This document shows, piece by piece, positions 1-6,905 of a DNA stretch of 6,905 nucleotides (positions are counted from its first letter, which is position 1; each line of letters begins with the position of its first letter). The notes under the pieces are model-generated. The model saw only the letters and a list, made by a program, of their open reading frames with translations, was not told the origin of the DNA and made no database searches. The stretch is from positions 1-6,905 of the forward strand of contig QMPS01000040.1 of NCBI GenBank assembly GCA_003648675.1. The letters are read 5' to 3'. The position numbers and the translations under genes are program-made. The stretch is from Aquificota bacterium (GTDB lineage Bacteria; Thermosulfidibacterota; Thermosulfidibacteria; Thermosulfidibacterales; B14-G1).

Positions 1-1
1 C

Positions 2-886
2 CTAGTCTCTCACGGAAGGACCCTGCCGTCGTACCAATCCCCTGGCGTGGCCCAGAAGGAGAAGGATCTCCCTCACCACCTTGGCCGCCAGGACAGTGGA
101 AACGCCAGTGACGTCATGGACGGGAGAAAGCTCCACCACGTCGGCCCCCACCAAGTTTCTGCCCCTGAAGAAGACCAGGGCCGAAAAAAGCTCTCTGGGA
201 GTCACTCCTCCCCCCTCAGGAGTGCCCGTCCCCGGTAGATACCCAGGGTCCAGAATATCCAGATCTAAGGTGAGGTAAACGGGAGCCCCTCCCACCTCGT
301 CCAGGAAATCCCCCAGTTTTGACAGATCAAAAGGACACAGGCGACAGTGACCCCGGGAGAAGATCCACTCCTCCCGGGTTCCCGACCGAACACCCAGCTG
401 ATAGACCCGCCCCTCCACCTCCTCCCACACCCGCCTCATGACCGTGGCGTGAGAGAGAAGCCGACCCTCGTACTCGTCCCTGAGATCCATATGGGCATCC
501 AAATGGAAGACCACCAGGTCTGGCCAGAAAACCCTATGGGCCTTCACCAGGGGCAAGGTCACTAGGTGCTCACCCCCCAAAGCCAGAACGACCTTGTCCT
601 CTCCCAAAAGGGCCTCCACCTCTTCTTGAACCCGGGCCAAACACCCCTCAACCGGCCCCCTACAGAGAGGTAGGTCCCCCAGGTCTTCAAAGGGCAGGTC
701 CTCCAGATCTAAATCCAGATAGGGACTGTAGGTCTCCAGAACCTCCGATACCCTTCTTACAGCCATGGGGCCAGCCCCAGCCCCCAAGCGATAGGAGAGG
801 GTAGCCTCTATGGGCACCCCTAAAAGGGCCAAAGGCCCCTCCTGTTTGGCCTCAATGAAGGGTATCTTGGGCTTCTCCATGGCCAT
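2..886 (-). CDS. speB: Agmatinase / arginase-family ureohydrolase
   Basis: This 294-aa protein is a complete member of the ureohydrolase family, cytosolic di-manganese enzymes that hydrolyse a guanidino group to release urea. The most likely reaction is agmatine to putrescine. All six expected metal ligands are visible: H107 in GGEH, D130/H132/D134 in DAHMD, and D208/D210 in LTLDLDILDP, followed by PGTGTPE (218-224). H146 in SHAT matches the active-site His, and E252 lies in the VELSP segment. Length is normal for the family. The ATG at 886 is preceded by GGAG with a 7-nt spacer, which supports this start even though it overlaps the CNNM gene by 35 nt; a second ATG two codons later is possible. 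The stop TAG lies at 2-4. Substrate cannot be fixed from sequence: arginase, guanidinobutyrase or N1-aminopropylagmatine hydrolysis (known for the Thermus SpeB homologue) remain possible. Confidence 0.88.
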   Translation of the reverse strand: MAMEKPKIPFIEAKQEGPLALLGVPIEATLSYRLGAGAGPMAVRRVSEVLETYSPYLDLDLEDLPFEDLGDLPLCRGPVEGCLARVQEEVEALLGEDKVVLALGGEHLVTLPLVKAHRVFWPDLVVFHLDAHMDLRDEYEGRLLSHATVMRRVWEEVEGRVYQLGVRSGTREEWIFSRGHCRLCPFDLSKLGDFLDEVGGAPVYLTLDLDILDPGYLPGTGTPEGGGVTPRELFSALVFFRGRNLVGADVVELSPVHDVTGVSTVLAAKVVREILLLLGHARGLVRRQGPSVRD

Positions 887-2129
887 CCATCTTCTCCAAA
901 CGGAGCTTAAGGATCCGGGTCCTCTTCATATCCTCCACCACGAACCGCCATCCCTGATACTCCACCGCCTCACCCTTCTGGGGCACTCTGCCAAAGAGGT
1001 GAAAGACCAGTCCCCCCACCGTGTCTATATCCACATCGTCGGGAGGAACAATGCTTAACCTCTCCCTCAGATCCTCCAAGGCCATGCGGGGAGAGGTCCG
1101 ATAGACCCCAGGACTTGTCTCCTCCAGCTCTTCCCCTTCCCTGTCAAACTCGTCAGAGATTTCGCCCACCAACTCCTCTATCACATCCTCCAGGGTGACC
1201 AGACCCGCCACTCCGCCATACTCGTCTATAACAATGGCCATATGAAGCCGCTTCTTTTGAAACTCCCGGAGGAGCTCCGTCACCTCCTTGCTCTCAGGAA
1301 CAAAGTAGGGCTCGCTCATGATCTCCCGGAGACTCTCTATCTTCACCACCCCCCAGGGTAACCCCAGGAGGTCCTTAGTTCTCATGATACCCACAATGTT
1401 GTCCAGATCACCCTCATAAAGAGGCACTTCCCTGTAAGTCACCTCCCTCACCCTCTGGTAGGCTTCCCCTGGGGAAGTGTTCACTTCCAAAACGAACATC
1501 TCCGTCCGGGGGGTCACGATCTCCCCCACCCGGGTATGGCTGAAGCGAAAGACCTTAAGGATCATCTCCTGCTCTGCATCTTTTATCACCCCCTTACGCC
1601 TTCCCTCCCTCACCAGAGCCTTGAACTCCCTCTCACCCAGACCCCTCTCCTCCTGAGGCAGTGCTCGGGATACCCCCCCGGCCAGACGGGAAAGGAGCCA
1701 CCGGACAGGAAAGATTAGATAAGAGAAGGCGAGAAGGGGCACAGATGCCCAAAGGGCCCAGGCAGCGGCCTTAGAGACAGCCCAAGCCTTGGGAGCTACC
1801 TCCCCGTAGAGGACCAACAGGAAAGTCATTACCGCCACAGAGATTCCTAACCCTTTATCCCCCCAAAAGTCCAAGGCCAAAGAAGCGGCAAGAGAAGAAA
1901 CGGCCACGTTCACCACCTCATTACCGATGAGAACAGTGGTGAGGAGGGCTTCCCGTTGGGAGAGGAGTTTCTTCAAGGCCCTCACCATCACACCCCCTTC
2001 CTTCCGCCGGAGGCGCTCCAATTCCAGGGGCTGAAGGGAGAAGACGGCCGCCTCGGTGCCGGAGAAGAAAGCGGAGAGGGCCAGCAAACAGGGCAGAGCC
2101 AAGAACTTGTATGTCCCTATCACCTTCAT
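852..2129 (-). CDS. CNNM/CorC-family membrane protein with CBS pair (hemolysin-C-like, probable divalent cation transporter)
   Basis: This 425-aa protein has the standard three-part layout of the family often labelled 'hemolysin' or CorC. Residues 1-155 form the CNNM (DUF21) membrane domain, with an N-terminal hydrophobic segment leading into FFSGTEAAVFSL (21-32), then LIGNEVVNVAVSS (67-79) and LYGEVAPKAWAVSKA (107-121). Residues about 200-322 hold a CBS pair ending in DEYGGVAGLVTLEDVIEEL (302-320). Residues about 340-412 form the CorC/HlyC C-terminal domain. Characterised members take part in Mg2+ (sometimes Co2+) efflux or Mg2+ tolerance, and the CBS pair can bind adenine nucleotides; hemolytic activity is not implied. 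The Glu of GEVAPK (E110) and N70 fall in conserved membrane motifs. The ATG at 2129 overlaps the ktrB stop as ATGA, suggesting translational coupling. The transported ion is inferred from family only. Confidence 0.87.
   Translation of the reverse strand: MKVIGTYKFLALPCLLALSAFFSGTEAAVFSLQPLELERLRRKEGGVMVRALKKLLSQREALLTTVLIGNEVVNVAVSSLAASLALDFWGDKGLGISVAVMTFLLVLYGEVAPKAWAVSKAAAWALWASVPLLAFSYLIFPVRWLLSRLAGGVSRALPQEERGLGEREFKALVREGRRKGVIKDAEQEMILKVFRFSHTRVGEIVTPRTEMFVLEVNTSPGEAYQRVREVTYREVPLYEGDLDNIVGIMRTKDLLGLPWGVVKIESLREIMSEPYFVPESKEVTELLREFQKKRLHMAIVIDEYGGVAGLVTLEDVIEELVGEISDEFDREGEELEETSPGVYRTSPRMALEDLRERLSIVPPDDVDIDTVGGLVFHLFGRVPQKGEAVEYQGWRFVVEDMKRTRILKLRLEKMDGHGEAQDTLH
894..897 (-). promoter_or_regulatory. 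Ribosome binding site of speB inside the CNNM gene
   Basis: The minus strand reads GGAGAAG here, with GGAG ending 7 nt before the ATG at 886. It lies wholly within the last codons of the upstream CNNM reading frame. Its spacing favours the ATG at 886 over the one at 880, for which the spacer would be 13 nt. Confidence 0.6.
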
Positions 2130-3454
2130 CCCACCATCACCTGGGCCTCAGGATACCGAATCTCGGGGGGGCTCTCCCGGTGGGCCATGGCCAAGACCAG
2201 GGTAAGGGGACCCACCCTGCCTGCCAACATCACCACCGACAGAAGGACCTTGGAGGGAATAGAAAGGGTAGAAGTGATGCCCGTGGAAAGCCCCACGGTA
2301 CCAAAGGCTGAAACGGCCTCGAAGGCTAGCCTTATGAGGGGCATATTCTTCTCAAAGATGAGGAGTAAGAGGATAGAGAGAATGAGGAGGCTCATGGAGA
2401 GAAAGAAGATAGCAAAGGCCTTACTCACCACTTGAGAAGGCACAGTCTTGCCCAGGAGATTCACCTCCTTCTCCTCTCTGATAATAGACCTTATGGTGAA
2501 AAAGACGATGGCCGCCGTGGTGGTCTTGATTCCTCCACCCGTCCCACCAGGGGAAGCGCCTATGAACATGAGGATCATGAGGAAAAAGAGAGTCACCTCC
2601 CTCAGGGCCCCTATGTTCAAGGTATTAAAGCCCGCCGTCCTAGGAGTGATGGCCTGAAAGAGACTGGCCACGAACTTCTCTTTCCAAGAGAGTGTAGCCA
2701 AGAGATTGGTAGCCTCAAAGGAGAATATGAAAACCGTTCCCGCTGCTACCAGAAAGAGGGATACCAGCAGCACAAGCTTGGTCTGGAACTTCAAACGTTG
2801 AGACCGATCTTTGAACCTGAAACAGCGATAGTAGATATCCAGAAGGACGGGAAAACCCAAGCCACCCAATACGATGAGGCCCATCACCGTGAAGTTGACC
2901 ACTAAGCTGCCCCGGTAGGAGACCAGGGAGGTGGAGTAGAGGGAGAAACCTGCATTGCAGAAGGCCGATATGGAATGGAAGAAGGCCGAGTAAAGTCCCC
3001 TCATCAAGCCCTCCCTGTGACAAAAAGGCACAGCCAGCAGCAGGGTGCCTATGACCTCTAACACCAAAGTGAAGATGAGAATGTAACGCACCAATTCCAA
3101 AAGGCTGGACATCTCGTAATAGTTGAGGGCATCTTGGACCACCATCTTTCCCCTGAGAGAGAGTCGCCTACCAACCATGGTGAGGAAGAAGGTGGAGAGA
3201 GTCATAACCCCCAGTCCACCAACCTGGATAAGTGTGAGAATGACCAACTGTCCGAAGAAGGTGAAAGTCTTCCCCGTGTCCACCACGATAAGCCCCGTGA
3301 CACATGTAGCAGAAGTGGCGGTAAAAAGGGCGTTTACCACAGAAAGTCCCCTGCCATCCACTGTAGCCAGAGGCAGAGTGAGGAGGAGGGTTCCCAACAC
3401 GATGACCACCACAAAGGAACCCACAACTATCTTAGCAGGATCCAATTTGAACAT
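2126..3454 (-). CDS. ktrB: KtrB/TrkH-family potassium uptake channel subunit
   Basis: This 442-aa inner-membrane protein is the ion-conducting subunit of a Ktr/Trk K+ uptake system, with four membrane-pore-membrane repeats. The four filter segments are visible: TCVTGL (50-55), CNAGF (166-170), TPRTAGFNT (270-278) and GTVGLSTG (385-392). The loop SPGGTGGGIKTTT (301-313) matches the gating region of KtrB, and AGRVGPLT (411-418) contains the conserved Arg. Length fits KtrB (about 440-450) better than the longer TrkH. I chose the ATG at 3454: it has GAGGA with a 5-nt spacer and lies 1 nt after the nrdR stop (TGATATG). An upstream in-frame GTG at 3481 would overlap nrdR by 26 nt, and its only Shine-Dalgarno-like sequence abuts the codon directly. 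No KtrA/TrkA-type cytosolic RCK subunit is encoded in the window. Na+ dependence, known for some KtrB proteins, is not shown. Confidence 0.88.
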   Translation of the reverse strand: MFKLDPAKIVVGSFVVVIVLGTLLLTLPLATVDGRGLSVVNALFTATSATCVTGLIVVDTGKTFTFFGQLVILTLIQVGGLGVMTLSTFFLTMVGRRLSLRGKMVVQDALNYYEMSSLLELVRYILIFTLVLEVIGTLLLAVPFCHREGLMRGLYSAFFHSISAFCNAGFSLYSTSLVSYRGSLVVNFTVMGLIVLGGLGFPVLLDIYYRCFRFKDRSQRLKFQTKLVLLVSLFLVAAGTVFIFSFEATNLLATLSWKEKFVASLFQAITPRTAGFNTLNIGALREVTLFFLMILMFIGASPGGTGGGIKTTTAAIVFFTIRSIIREEKEVNLLGKTVPSQVVSKAFAIFFLSMSLLILSILLLLIFEKNMPLIRLAFEAVSAFGTVGLSTGITSTLSIPSKVLLSVVMLAGRVGPLTLVLAMAHRESPPEIRYPEAQVMVG

Positions 3455-3455
3455 A

Positions 3456-4034
3456 TCAATCCTCAGACTCGGTGTCCTCACCCTCCTCTAAAGGGAGCCT
3501 GGGGAGGAAATCCTTCACTCTGGAGGGTTTACCCCTCCCCTTGGGACGGGAAGGGGTAGAAGGCAACCCTTCCTCCCGAGGAGGAGCTTCCATAAGGGTC
3601 CTGAGTTCCTCTATAAAATCGGAAAGATCCCTAAAACGACGATAAACCGAAGCAAAGCGCACGTAGGCCACCTGATCTATCTCCTTTATAAGGGCCATCA
3701 CCTTCTCCCCTATAAGCCTAGAGGTCACCTCCTTCTCCCCCAAGGATAGGAGGTGTCGCTCCACCTCGTCCACCAACTCCTCTTGCCGCTGGGCCGAAAC
3801 GGGGCGCTTCTCGAAAGCCTTTCGGATGCCCACCAGGACTTTCTCCCTACTGTAAGGCTCTCTACGACCATCTTTCTTGATCACCAAAGGCATCGTCTCC
3901 TCCGCCCGCTCGTAGGTGGTGAAGCGATGGCCACACCTAAGACACTCCCTCCTGCGCCTGATGACCCTCCCGTCCTTGATCATCCGGGAGTCCAACACCC
4001 TATCTTCCAAATTATGACACCGCGGACACCTCAC
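3456..4034 (-). CDS. nrdR: Transcriptional repressor NrdR with C-terminal extension
   Basis: NrdR represses ribonucleotide reductase operons in response to nucleotides bound by its ATP-cone. The N-terminal zinc ribbon is intact, with C3/C6 (CPRC) and C31/C34 (CLRC), the VLDSR motif (13-17), the basic run [19 protein letters not shown] (25-43), and an ATP-cone from about 49 to 140 ending in [21 protein letters not shown]. The family is usually about 150-160 aa. This protein has 192 residues because a charged, proline-rich tail (about 147-192) follows the normal end. It starts with GTG at 4034, with GGAGG and a 4-nt spacer, and overlaps the dCMP deaminase stop as GTGA. NrdR next to dCMP deaminase makes sense, since both shape dNTP pools. 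No nrd genes and no convincing NrdR boxes are present in the window, so its targets lie elsewhere. Confidence 0.94.
   Translation of the reverse strand: MRCPRCHNLEDRVLDSRMIKDGRVIRRRRECLRCGHRFTTYERAEETMPLVIKKDGRREPYSREKVLVGIRKAFEKRPVSAQRQEELVDEVERHLLSLGEKEVTSRLIGEKVMALIKEIDQVAYVRFASVYRRFRDLSDFIEELRTLMEAPPREEGLPSTPSRPKGRGKPSRVKDFLPRLPLEEGEDTESED
3460..3464 (-). promoter_or_regulatory. Ribosome binding site deciding the ktrB start
   Basis: The minus strand reads GAGGA, followed by TTGAT and the ATG at 3454. It is embedded in the last codons of nrdR. This spacing is normal, whereas the alternative GTG at 3481 has its GGAGG immediately adjacent, so the shorter KtrB is preferred. Confidence 0.65.
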
Positions 4035-4489
4035 TCTCCCTCCAGCCTCACCAGCTTCACCCCCGCCTCTTCCAGGAGAGCAGCAGAGAGCTCATCGGGA
4101 TAACCCTCTTTGTAGAAGATCTCCTTTATCCCGGCATTGATGAGCATCTTGGAACAGATGATACAAGGGAAGGTGGTGGTATAAAGCTGGGCGCCTTTGA
4201 TGCTCACACCGTGGAGGGCCGCCTGAATGATTGCATTCTGCTCAGCGTGGAGCCCCCTACAGATCTCGTGCCTCTCCCCTGAAGGAATGCCCAGCTTCTC
4301 CCGAAGGCAACCCACATCCACACAGTGGGCCAAGCCCGAAGGGGGACCGTTGTAACCTGTGGCGAGGATTCTCTTGTCCTTCACCAAGACAGCTCCCACC
4401 CGCCGTCTCAAACAGGTGGACCTGCTGGAGACCATGATGGCGATCTCCATGAAATACCGATCCCAGGAAGGCCTGGCCATCCCTCCCAC
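4031..4489 (-). CDS. comEB: dCMP deaminase (ComEB-type, zinc-dependent)
   Basis: This 152-aa cytosolic enzyme deaminates dCMP to dUMP, the precursor for thymidylate synthesis. The zinc site is visible as HAEQNAI (H81, catalytic E83) and TFPCIIC (C109, C112). The preceding stretch [18 protein letters not shown] and [13 protein letters not shown] is typical of the ComEB/dCMP deaminase branch rather than tRNA or guanine deaminases. C26, C56 and H74 could form the second, structural zinc site known in phage T4 dCMP deaminase, but this is only a resemblance. The start is uncertain. The GTG at 4489 has a weak AGG with a 5-nt spacer. The ATG at 4480 gives the family-typical start [10 protein letters not shown], but its GGGAGG leaves only a 1-nt spacer. 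The gene follows glyA after a 68-nt gap, in which I see no terminator, and overlaps nrdR by 4 nt. Confidence 0.9.
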   Translation of the reverse strand: MGGMARPSWDRYFMEIAIMVSSRSTCLRRRVGAVLVKDKRILATGYNGPPSGLAHCVDVGCLREKLGIPSGERHEICRGLHAEQNAIIQAALHGVSIKGAQLYTTTFPCIICSKMLINAGIKEIFYKEGYPDELSAALLEEAGVKLVRLEGE

Positions 4490-4557
4490 CTTAGCCTGGA
4501 AAGGGGGAAAAGGGCAGACTAGGACAGGGCAAAGACCCCTCCCTCATCCGTCCCTCC

Positions 4558-5820
4558 TCAGCCTGCACATTCCCTCTGGAGCTGGGGATAAAGGGGGAAA
4601 CGCTCACAGAGGGCCTTCACCTGGGCTGCCACCTCCTTCTTCACCTTTGCATTGGAGGGATCTTCCAAAACCCGAGCTATCATCTCCCCTATGGCCACCA
4701 TCTCGGCCTCCTTCATGCCTCGGGTAGTGATGGCCGGGGTACCGATTCTGATACCGCTGGCAATGAAGGGCTTCTGGGGATCGAAGGGGATCATGTTCTT
4801 GTTAACGGTAATGGCCGCCTCTTCTAGGGCTCCCTCGGCCTCCTTCCCAGTGATCCCCTTACCCCTGAGATCTACAAGCATGAGGTGGTTGTCCGTTCCA
4901 CCTGAAACTATACGGAAACCCTTATCCTGCAAAGTCTTGGCCATGGCAGCAGCGTTTTTCAGGATCTGACTTTGGTACTCTTTGAACTGGGGAGAAAGGG
5001 CCTCCTTGAAGGCCACGGCCTTGGCAGCGATGACATGCATAAGGGGTCCTCCCTGAATCCCGGGAAAGACCGTCTTGTCTATAATCTGGGCAAACTCCTG
5101 GCGGCACATAATCATGCCACCCCGAGGGCCTCTAAGGGTCTTGTGAGTGGTAGTGGTGACAAACTCGCAGTAGGGAATAGGAGAGGGATGGAGCCCCACG
5201 GCCACCATCCCGGCTATATGGGCTATATCGGCCATGACATAAGCCCCCACCTCATCGGCTATCTCTCGGAAAGCGGCAAAGTCTATAACTCGAGGATAGG
5301 CGCTGGCCCCCACCACTATCAGCCTGGGCCTATGCTTCCTGGCCAGGTCCCTCACCTGATCAAAATCGATGGTCTCCGTTCTTCTATCCACACCGTAGAA
5401 GACCACCTTGTAAAGCTGACCGGAGAAGTTGACGGGGGCCCCATGGGAGAGGTGACCACCATGGGCCAGATCCATAGCCAGTATAATATCCCCTGGCTCC
5501 AACACAGCCATATAAACGGCCATGTTGGCCTGGGTACCAGAATGGGGCTGGACATTGACATGGTCGCAGCCGAAGAGCTCCTTGGCCCTCTCCCGGGCCA
5601 GATCCTCCGCCACATCCACCCATTGGCACCCCCCGTAATACCTCTTACCAGGGTACCCCTCGGCGTATTTATTGGTCATCACGCAGCCCTGGGCCTGAAG
5701 CACCGCCAAACTGGCGAAGTTCTCCGAAGCAATAAGCTCCAACTTGTTGGCCTGGCGGTCTATCTCTCTGCAGACAGCGTCCGCCAGCTGGGGATCCACC
5801 TTCCATATCTCTTCCATCAT
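4558..5820 (-). CDS. glyA: Serine hydroxymethyltransferase
   Basis: This 420-aa PLP enzyme interconverts serine plus tetrahydrofolate with glycine plus 5,10-methylene-tetrahydrofolate, the main cytosolic source of one-carbon units. Visible motifs are LIASENF (29-35), [13 protein letters not shown] (52-64), HSGTQAN (93-99), ADIAHIAG (197-204, with the cofactor Asp at 198), the PLP lysine K227 in [14 protein letters not shown], and R358 in GIRIGTPA, expected to bind the substrate carboxylate. Length and motifs are standard for bacteria and no part is missing. The first ATG at 5820 overlaps the rpiB stop (ATGATG), with GGAGGG 9 nt upstream; the second ATG directly after is also possible. Its methylene-tetrahydrofolate product feeds thymidylate synthesis from the dUMP made by the next gene, so the two neighbours are metabolically linked. 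Purine synthesis and glycine supply are further outlets. Confidence 0.97.
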   Translation of the reverse strand: MMEEIWKVDPQLADAVCREIDRQANKLELIASENFASLAVLQAQGCVMTNKYAEGYPGKRYYGGCQWVDVAEDLARERAKELFGCDHVNVQPHSGTQANMAVYMAVLEPGDIILAMDLAHGGHLSHGAPVNFSGQLYKVVFYGVDRRTETIDFDQVRDLARKHRPRLIVVGASAYPRVIDFAAFREIADEVGAYVMADIAHIAGMVAVGLHPSPIPYCEFVTTTTHKTLRGPRGGMIMCRQEFAQIIDKTVFPGIQGGPLMHVIAAKAVAFKEALSPQFKEYQSQILKNAAAMAKTLQDKGFRIVSGGTDNHLMLVDLRGKGITGKEAEGALEEAAITVNKNMIPFDPQKPFIASGIRIGTPAITTRGMKEAEMVAIGEMIARVLEDPSNAKVKKEVAAQVKALCERFPLYPQLQRECAG

Positions 5821-6278
5821 GGTTTCTCACCCTCCAGAATCTTACGCTCTATCTCTGCCACTTTCCTTAGCCTTCTCTCATGGCGGCCCCCTTCAAAGGG
5901 GGTCTCCAGCCAGACCTTAAGCATCTCCCGGGCCAGATCTGCCCCCAGGATCCTGCCCCCCATGGCCAGGACATTGGAGTCGTTGTGAAGCCTACTCATA
6001 CGGGCAGTGTAAATATCATGGCACAGAGTGGCCCTCACCCCTGGAAATTTGTTGGCCACAATGGAGGCTCCTATTCCCGTGCCACAGAGGACCACAGCCC
6101 TATCCGTCTCACCCCTGGAAACAGCAGCCGCCGCCAATGCTATATAGTCAGGATAATCCACCGATTCTGGGGAGTGGGTGCCCAAATCAACCACCTGGTA
6201 ACCCCACTCCTGAAGCCATCCTCTAACGGCCTCCTTCAGCTCAAAACCCCCGTGGTCCGACGCCAGAGCCAGCCTCAT
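5817..6278 (-). CDS. rpiB: Ribose-5-phosphate isomerase B
   Basis: This enzyme interconverts ribose-5-phosphate and ribulose-5-phosphate and so feeds PRPP and nucleotide synthesis. From the ATG at 6278 the protein has 153 aa. Family motifs are ASDHGG (6-11), CGTGIG (65-70, with the catalytic Cys at 65), [14 protein letters not shown] (96-109, with the phosphate-ring-opening His at 98) and [10 protein letters not shown] (127-136). Members of this family also include LacA/LacB sugar isomerases and allose-6-phosphate isomerase, but the Cys and HNDSN motifs and the context support RpiB. An ATG at 6287 is in frame three codons earlier. I prefer 6278 because it begins at the family-typical MRLALASDH and has GAGG with a 10-nt spacer, while the same GAGG lies only 1 nt from the first ATG. 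The gene ends inside the glyA start codon region (4-nt overlap). Confidence 0.94.
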   Translation of the reverse strand: MRLALASDHGGFELKEAVRGWLQEWGYQVVDLGTHSPESVDYPDYIALAAAAVSRGETDRAVVLCGTGIGASIVANKFPGVRATLCHDIYTARMSRLHNDSNVLAMGGRILGADLAREMLKVWLETPFEGGRHERRLRKVAEIERKILEGEKP

Positions 6279-6290
6279 GTCCCCCATACC

Positions 6291-6728
<438 letters not shown>

Positions 6729-6833
6729 CTAGTCTCCACCCCTCCTTACGGCCTCCCAGAGACCATAGATGGTCTGAAAAGGTACCGGAGAAGCGCCGAA
6801 GAGCATTATCCAAAGAAGAACACCTTCAGCCAA
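6729..6833 (-). CDS. Possible very small ORF or C-terminal gene remnant
   Basis: In the minus-strand frame that ends with TAG at 6729-6731, a run of sensible sequence is visible, including GVLLWIMLFGASPVPFQ and IYGLWEAVRRGGD. It has a hydrophobic stretch long enough for one membrane segment and a basic, soluble end. Possible starts are a TTG at 6833 (34 aa) or an ATG at 6806 (25 aa), neither with a good ribosome binding site. The same frame continues upstream to the window edge (beginning FLVRGRFWGRVAQAFPG) but is interrupted by TGA at 6843-6845. It uses AGG for arginine, like the real genes here. I do not recognise it. It could be a remnant of a decayed gene, the distal part of a frameshifted gene, or chance. 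Confidence 0.2.
   Translation of the reverse strand: MAEGVLLWIMLFGASPVPFQTIYGLWEAVRRGGD
6760..6775. repeat. Perfect 16-nt palindrome-like inverted repeat
   Basis: The plus strand reads AGACCATAGATGGTCT: two 7-base arms that are perfect complements around a 2-base centre. It lies about 130 nt upstream of the P-II start. Short perfect dyads of this kind are typical protein-binding sites, but this one also falls within the doubtful small ORF, and chance is not excluded. Confidence 0.3.
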
Positions 6834-6905
6834 CTCTCGAAATCACAAAAGATCTCCGGGGAAGGCTTGAGCGACGCGCCCCCAAAACCGGCCTCTCACC
6901 AAGAA

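Noticed and set aside
1956..3559. Several plus-strand frames of 120-160 codons opposite ktrB, the CNNM gene and the end of nrdR.
   Set aside because: They are shadows of genes with clear motifs, overlap one another, and lack coherent starts or family features.
4490..4557. Gap between glyA and the dCMP deaminase gene as a terminator or promoter.
   Set aside because: It is purine-rich on the coding strand, but I see no stable stem followed by a T-run and no clear -35/-10 pair. A simple intra-operon spacer is more likely.
4972..5988. A 338-codon open frame on the plus strand.
   Set aside because: It lies exactly antisense to glyA and the end of rpiB, whose protein families are unmistakable. 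Its translation has the His/Gly/Pro-rich look of a shadow frame.
6139..6147. CTATATAG inside rpiB as a possible NrdR box.
   Set aside because: The core is shorter than the NrdR box consensus, the flanks do not match, there is no paired second site, and it lies inside a coding region with no nrd gene nearby.
6843..6845. The in-frame TGA as a selenocysteine codon.
   Set aside because: No convincing SECIS-like hairpin follows it, the flanking protein is not a known selenoprotein, and gene decay or frameshift explains it more simply.

Overview
The window carries eight genes, all on the minus strand and packed nose to tail, so it reads as one long transcription unit running from about 6690 down to 2. 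In transcription order the genes are a P-II nitrogen regulator (glnB-like), ribose-5-phosphate isomerase B (rpiB), serine hydroxymethyltransferase (glyA), dCMP deaminase (comEB-type), the ribonucleotide reductase repressor nrdR, a KtrB/TrkH potassium channel subunit, a CNNM/CorC-type protein with CBS domains, and an agmatinase-family ureohydrolase (speB-like). All eight appear intact. No frameshifts, insertion sequences, tRNAs, rRNAs or CRISPR repeats were seen.

The organism is a bacterium of moderately high GC (mid to upper 50s per cent by eye). AGG/AGA arginine codons are common and the proteins are rich in Lys and Glu, which hints at a thermophile but does not prove it. The order rpiB-glyA-dCMP deaminase-nrdR is one I associate with Desulfobacterota/Thermodesulfobacteriota and some other anaerobic lineages, where riboflavin genes and nusB often follow. 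Here nrdR is followed by cation-transport genes instead. I cannot name the taxon.

Layout: 6630-6905 is upstream DNA with no complete gene I can recognise. It holds a promoter-like sequence, a GGATTC-N9-GAATCC dyad close to the P-II start, a 16-nt palindrome, and a protein-like reading frame interrupted by TGA that may be the tail of another gene or a very small ORF. The block 4031-6629 (P-II, rpiB, glyA, dCMP deaminase) and nrdR (to 3456) deal with nitrogen status, pentose phosphate and one-carbon supply, dUMP formation for dTTP, and control of ribonucleotide reductase. The block 2-3454 (KtrB, CNNM protein, agmatinase) deals with K+, probably Mg2+ or another divalent cation, and polyamines, i.e. 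the main cations that balance nucleic acid charge.

Junctions are tight. There are 4-nt start/stop overlaps at rpiB/glyA, dCMP deaminase/nrdR and ktrB/CNNM, a 1-nt gap at nrdR/ktrB, a 35-nt overlap at CNNM/speB, and one larger gap of 68 nt after glyA. The families are ordinary and I see no clearly new system. The points that deserve attention are the combination of the two functional blocks, the long C-terminal tail on NrdR, the KtrB without an adjacent regulatory subunit, and the unexplained upstream region.
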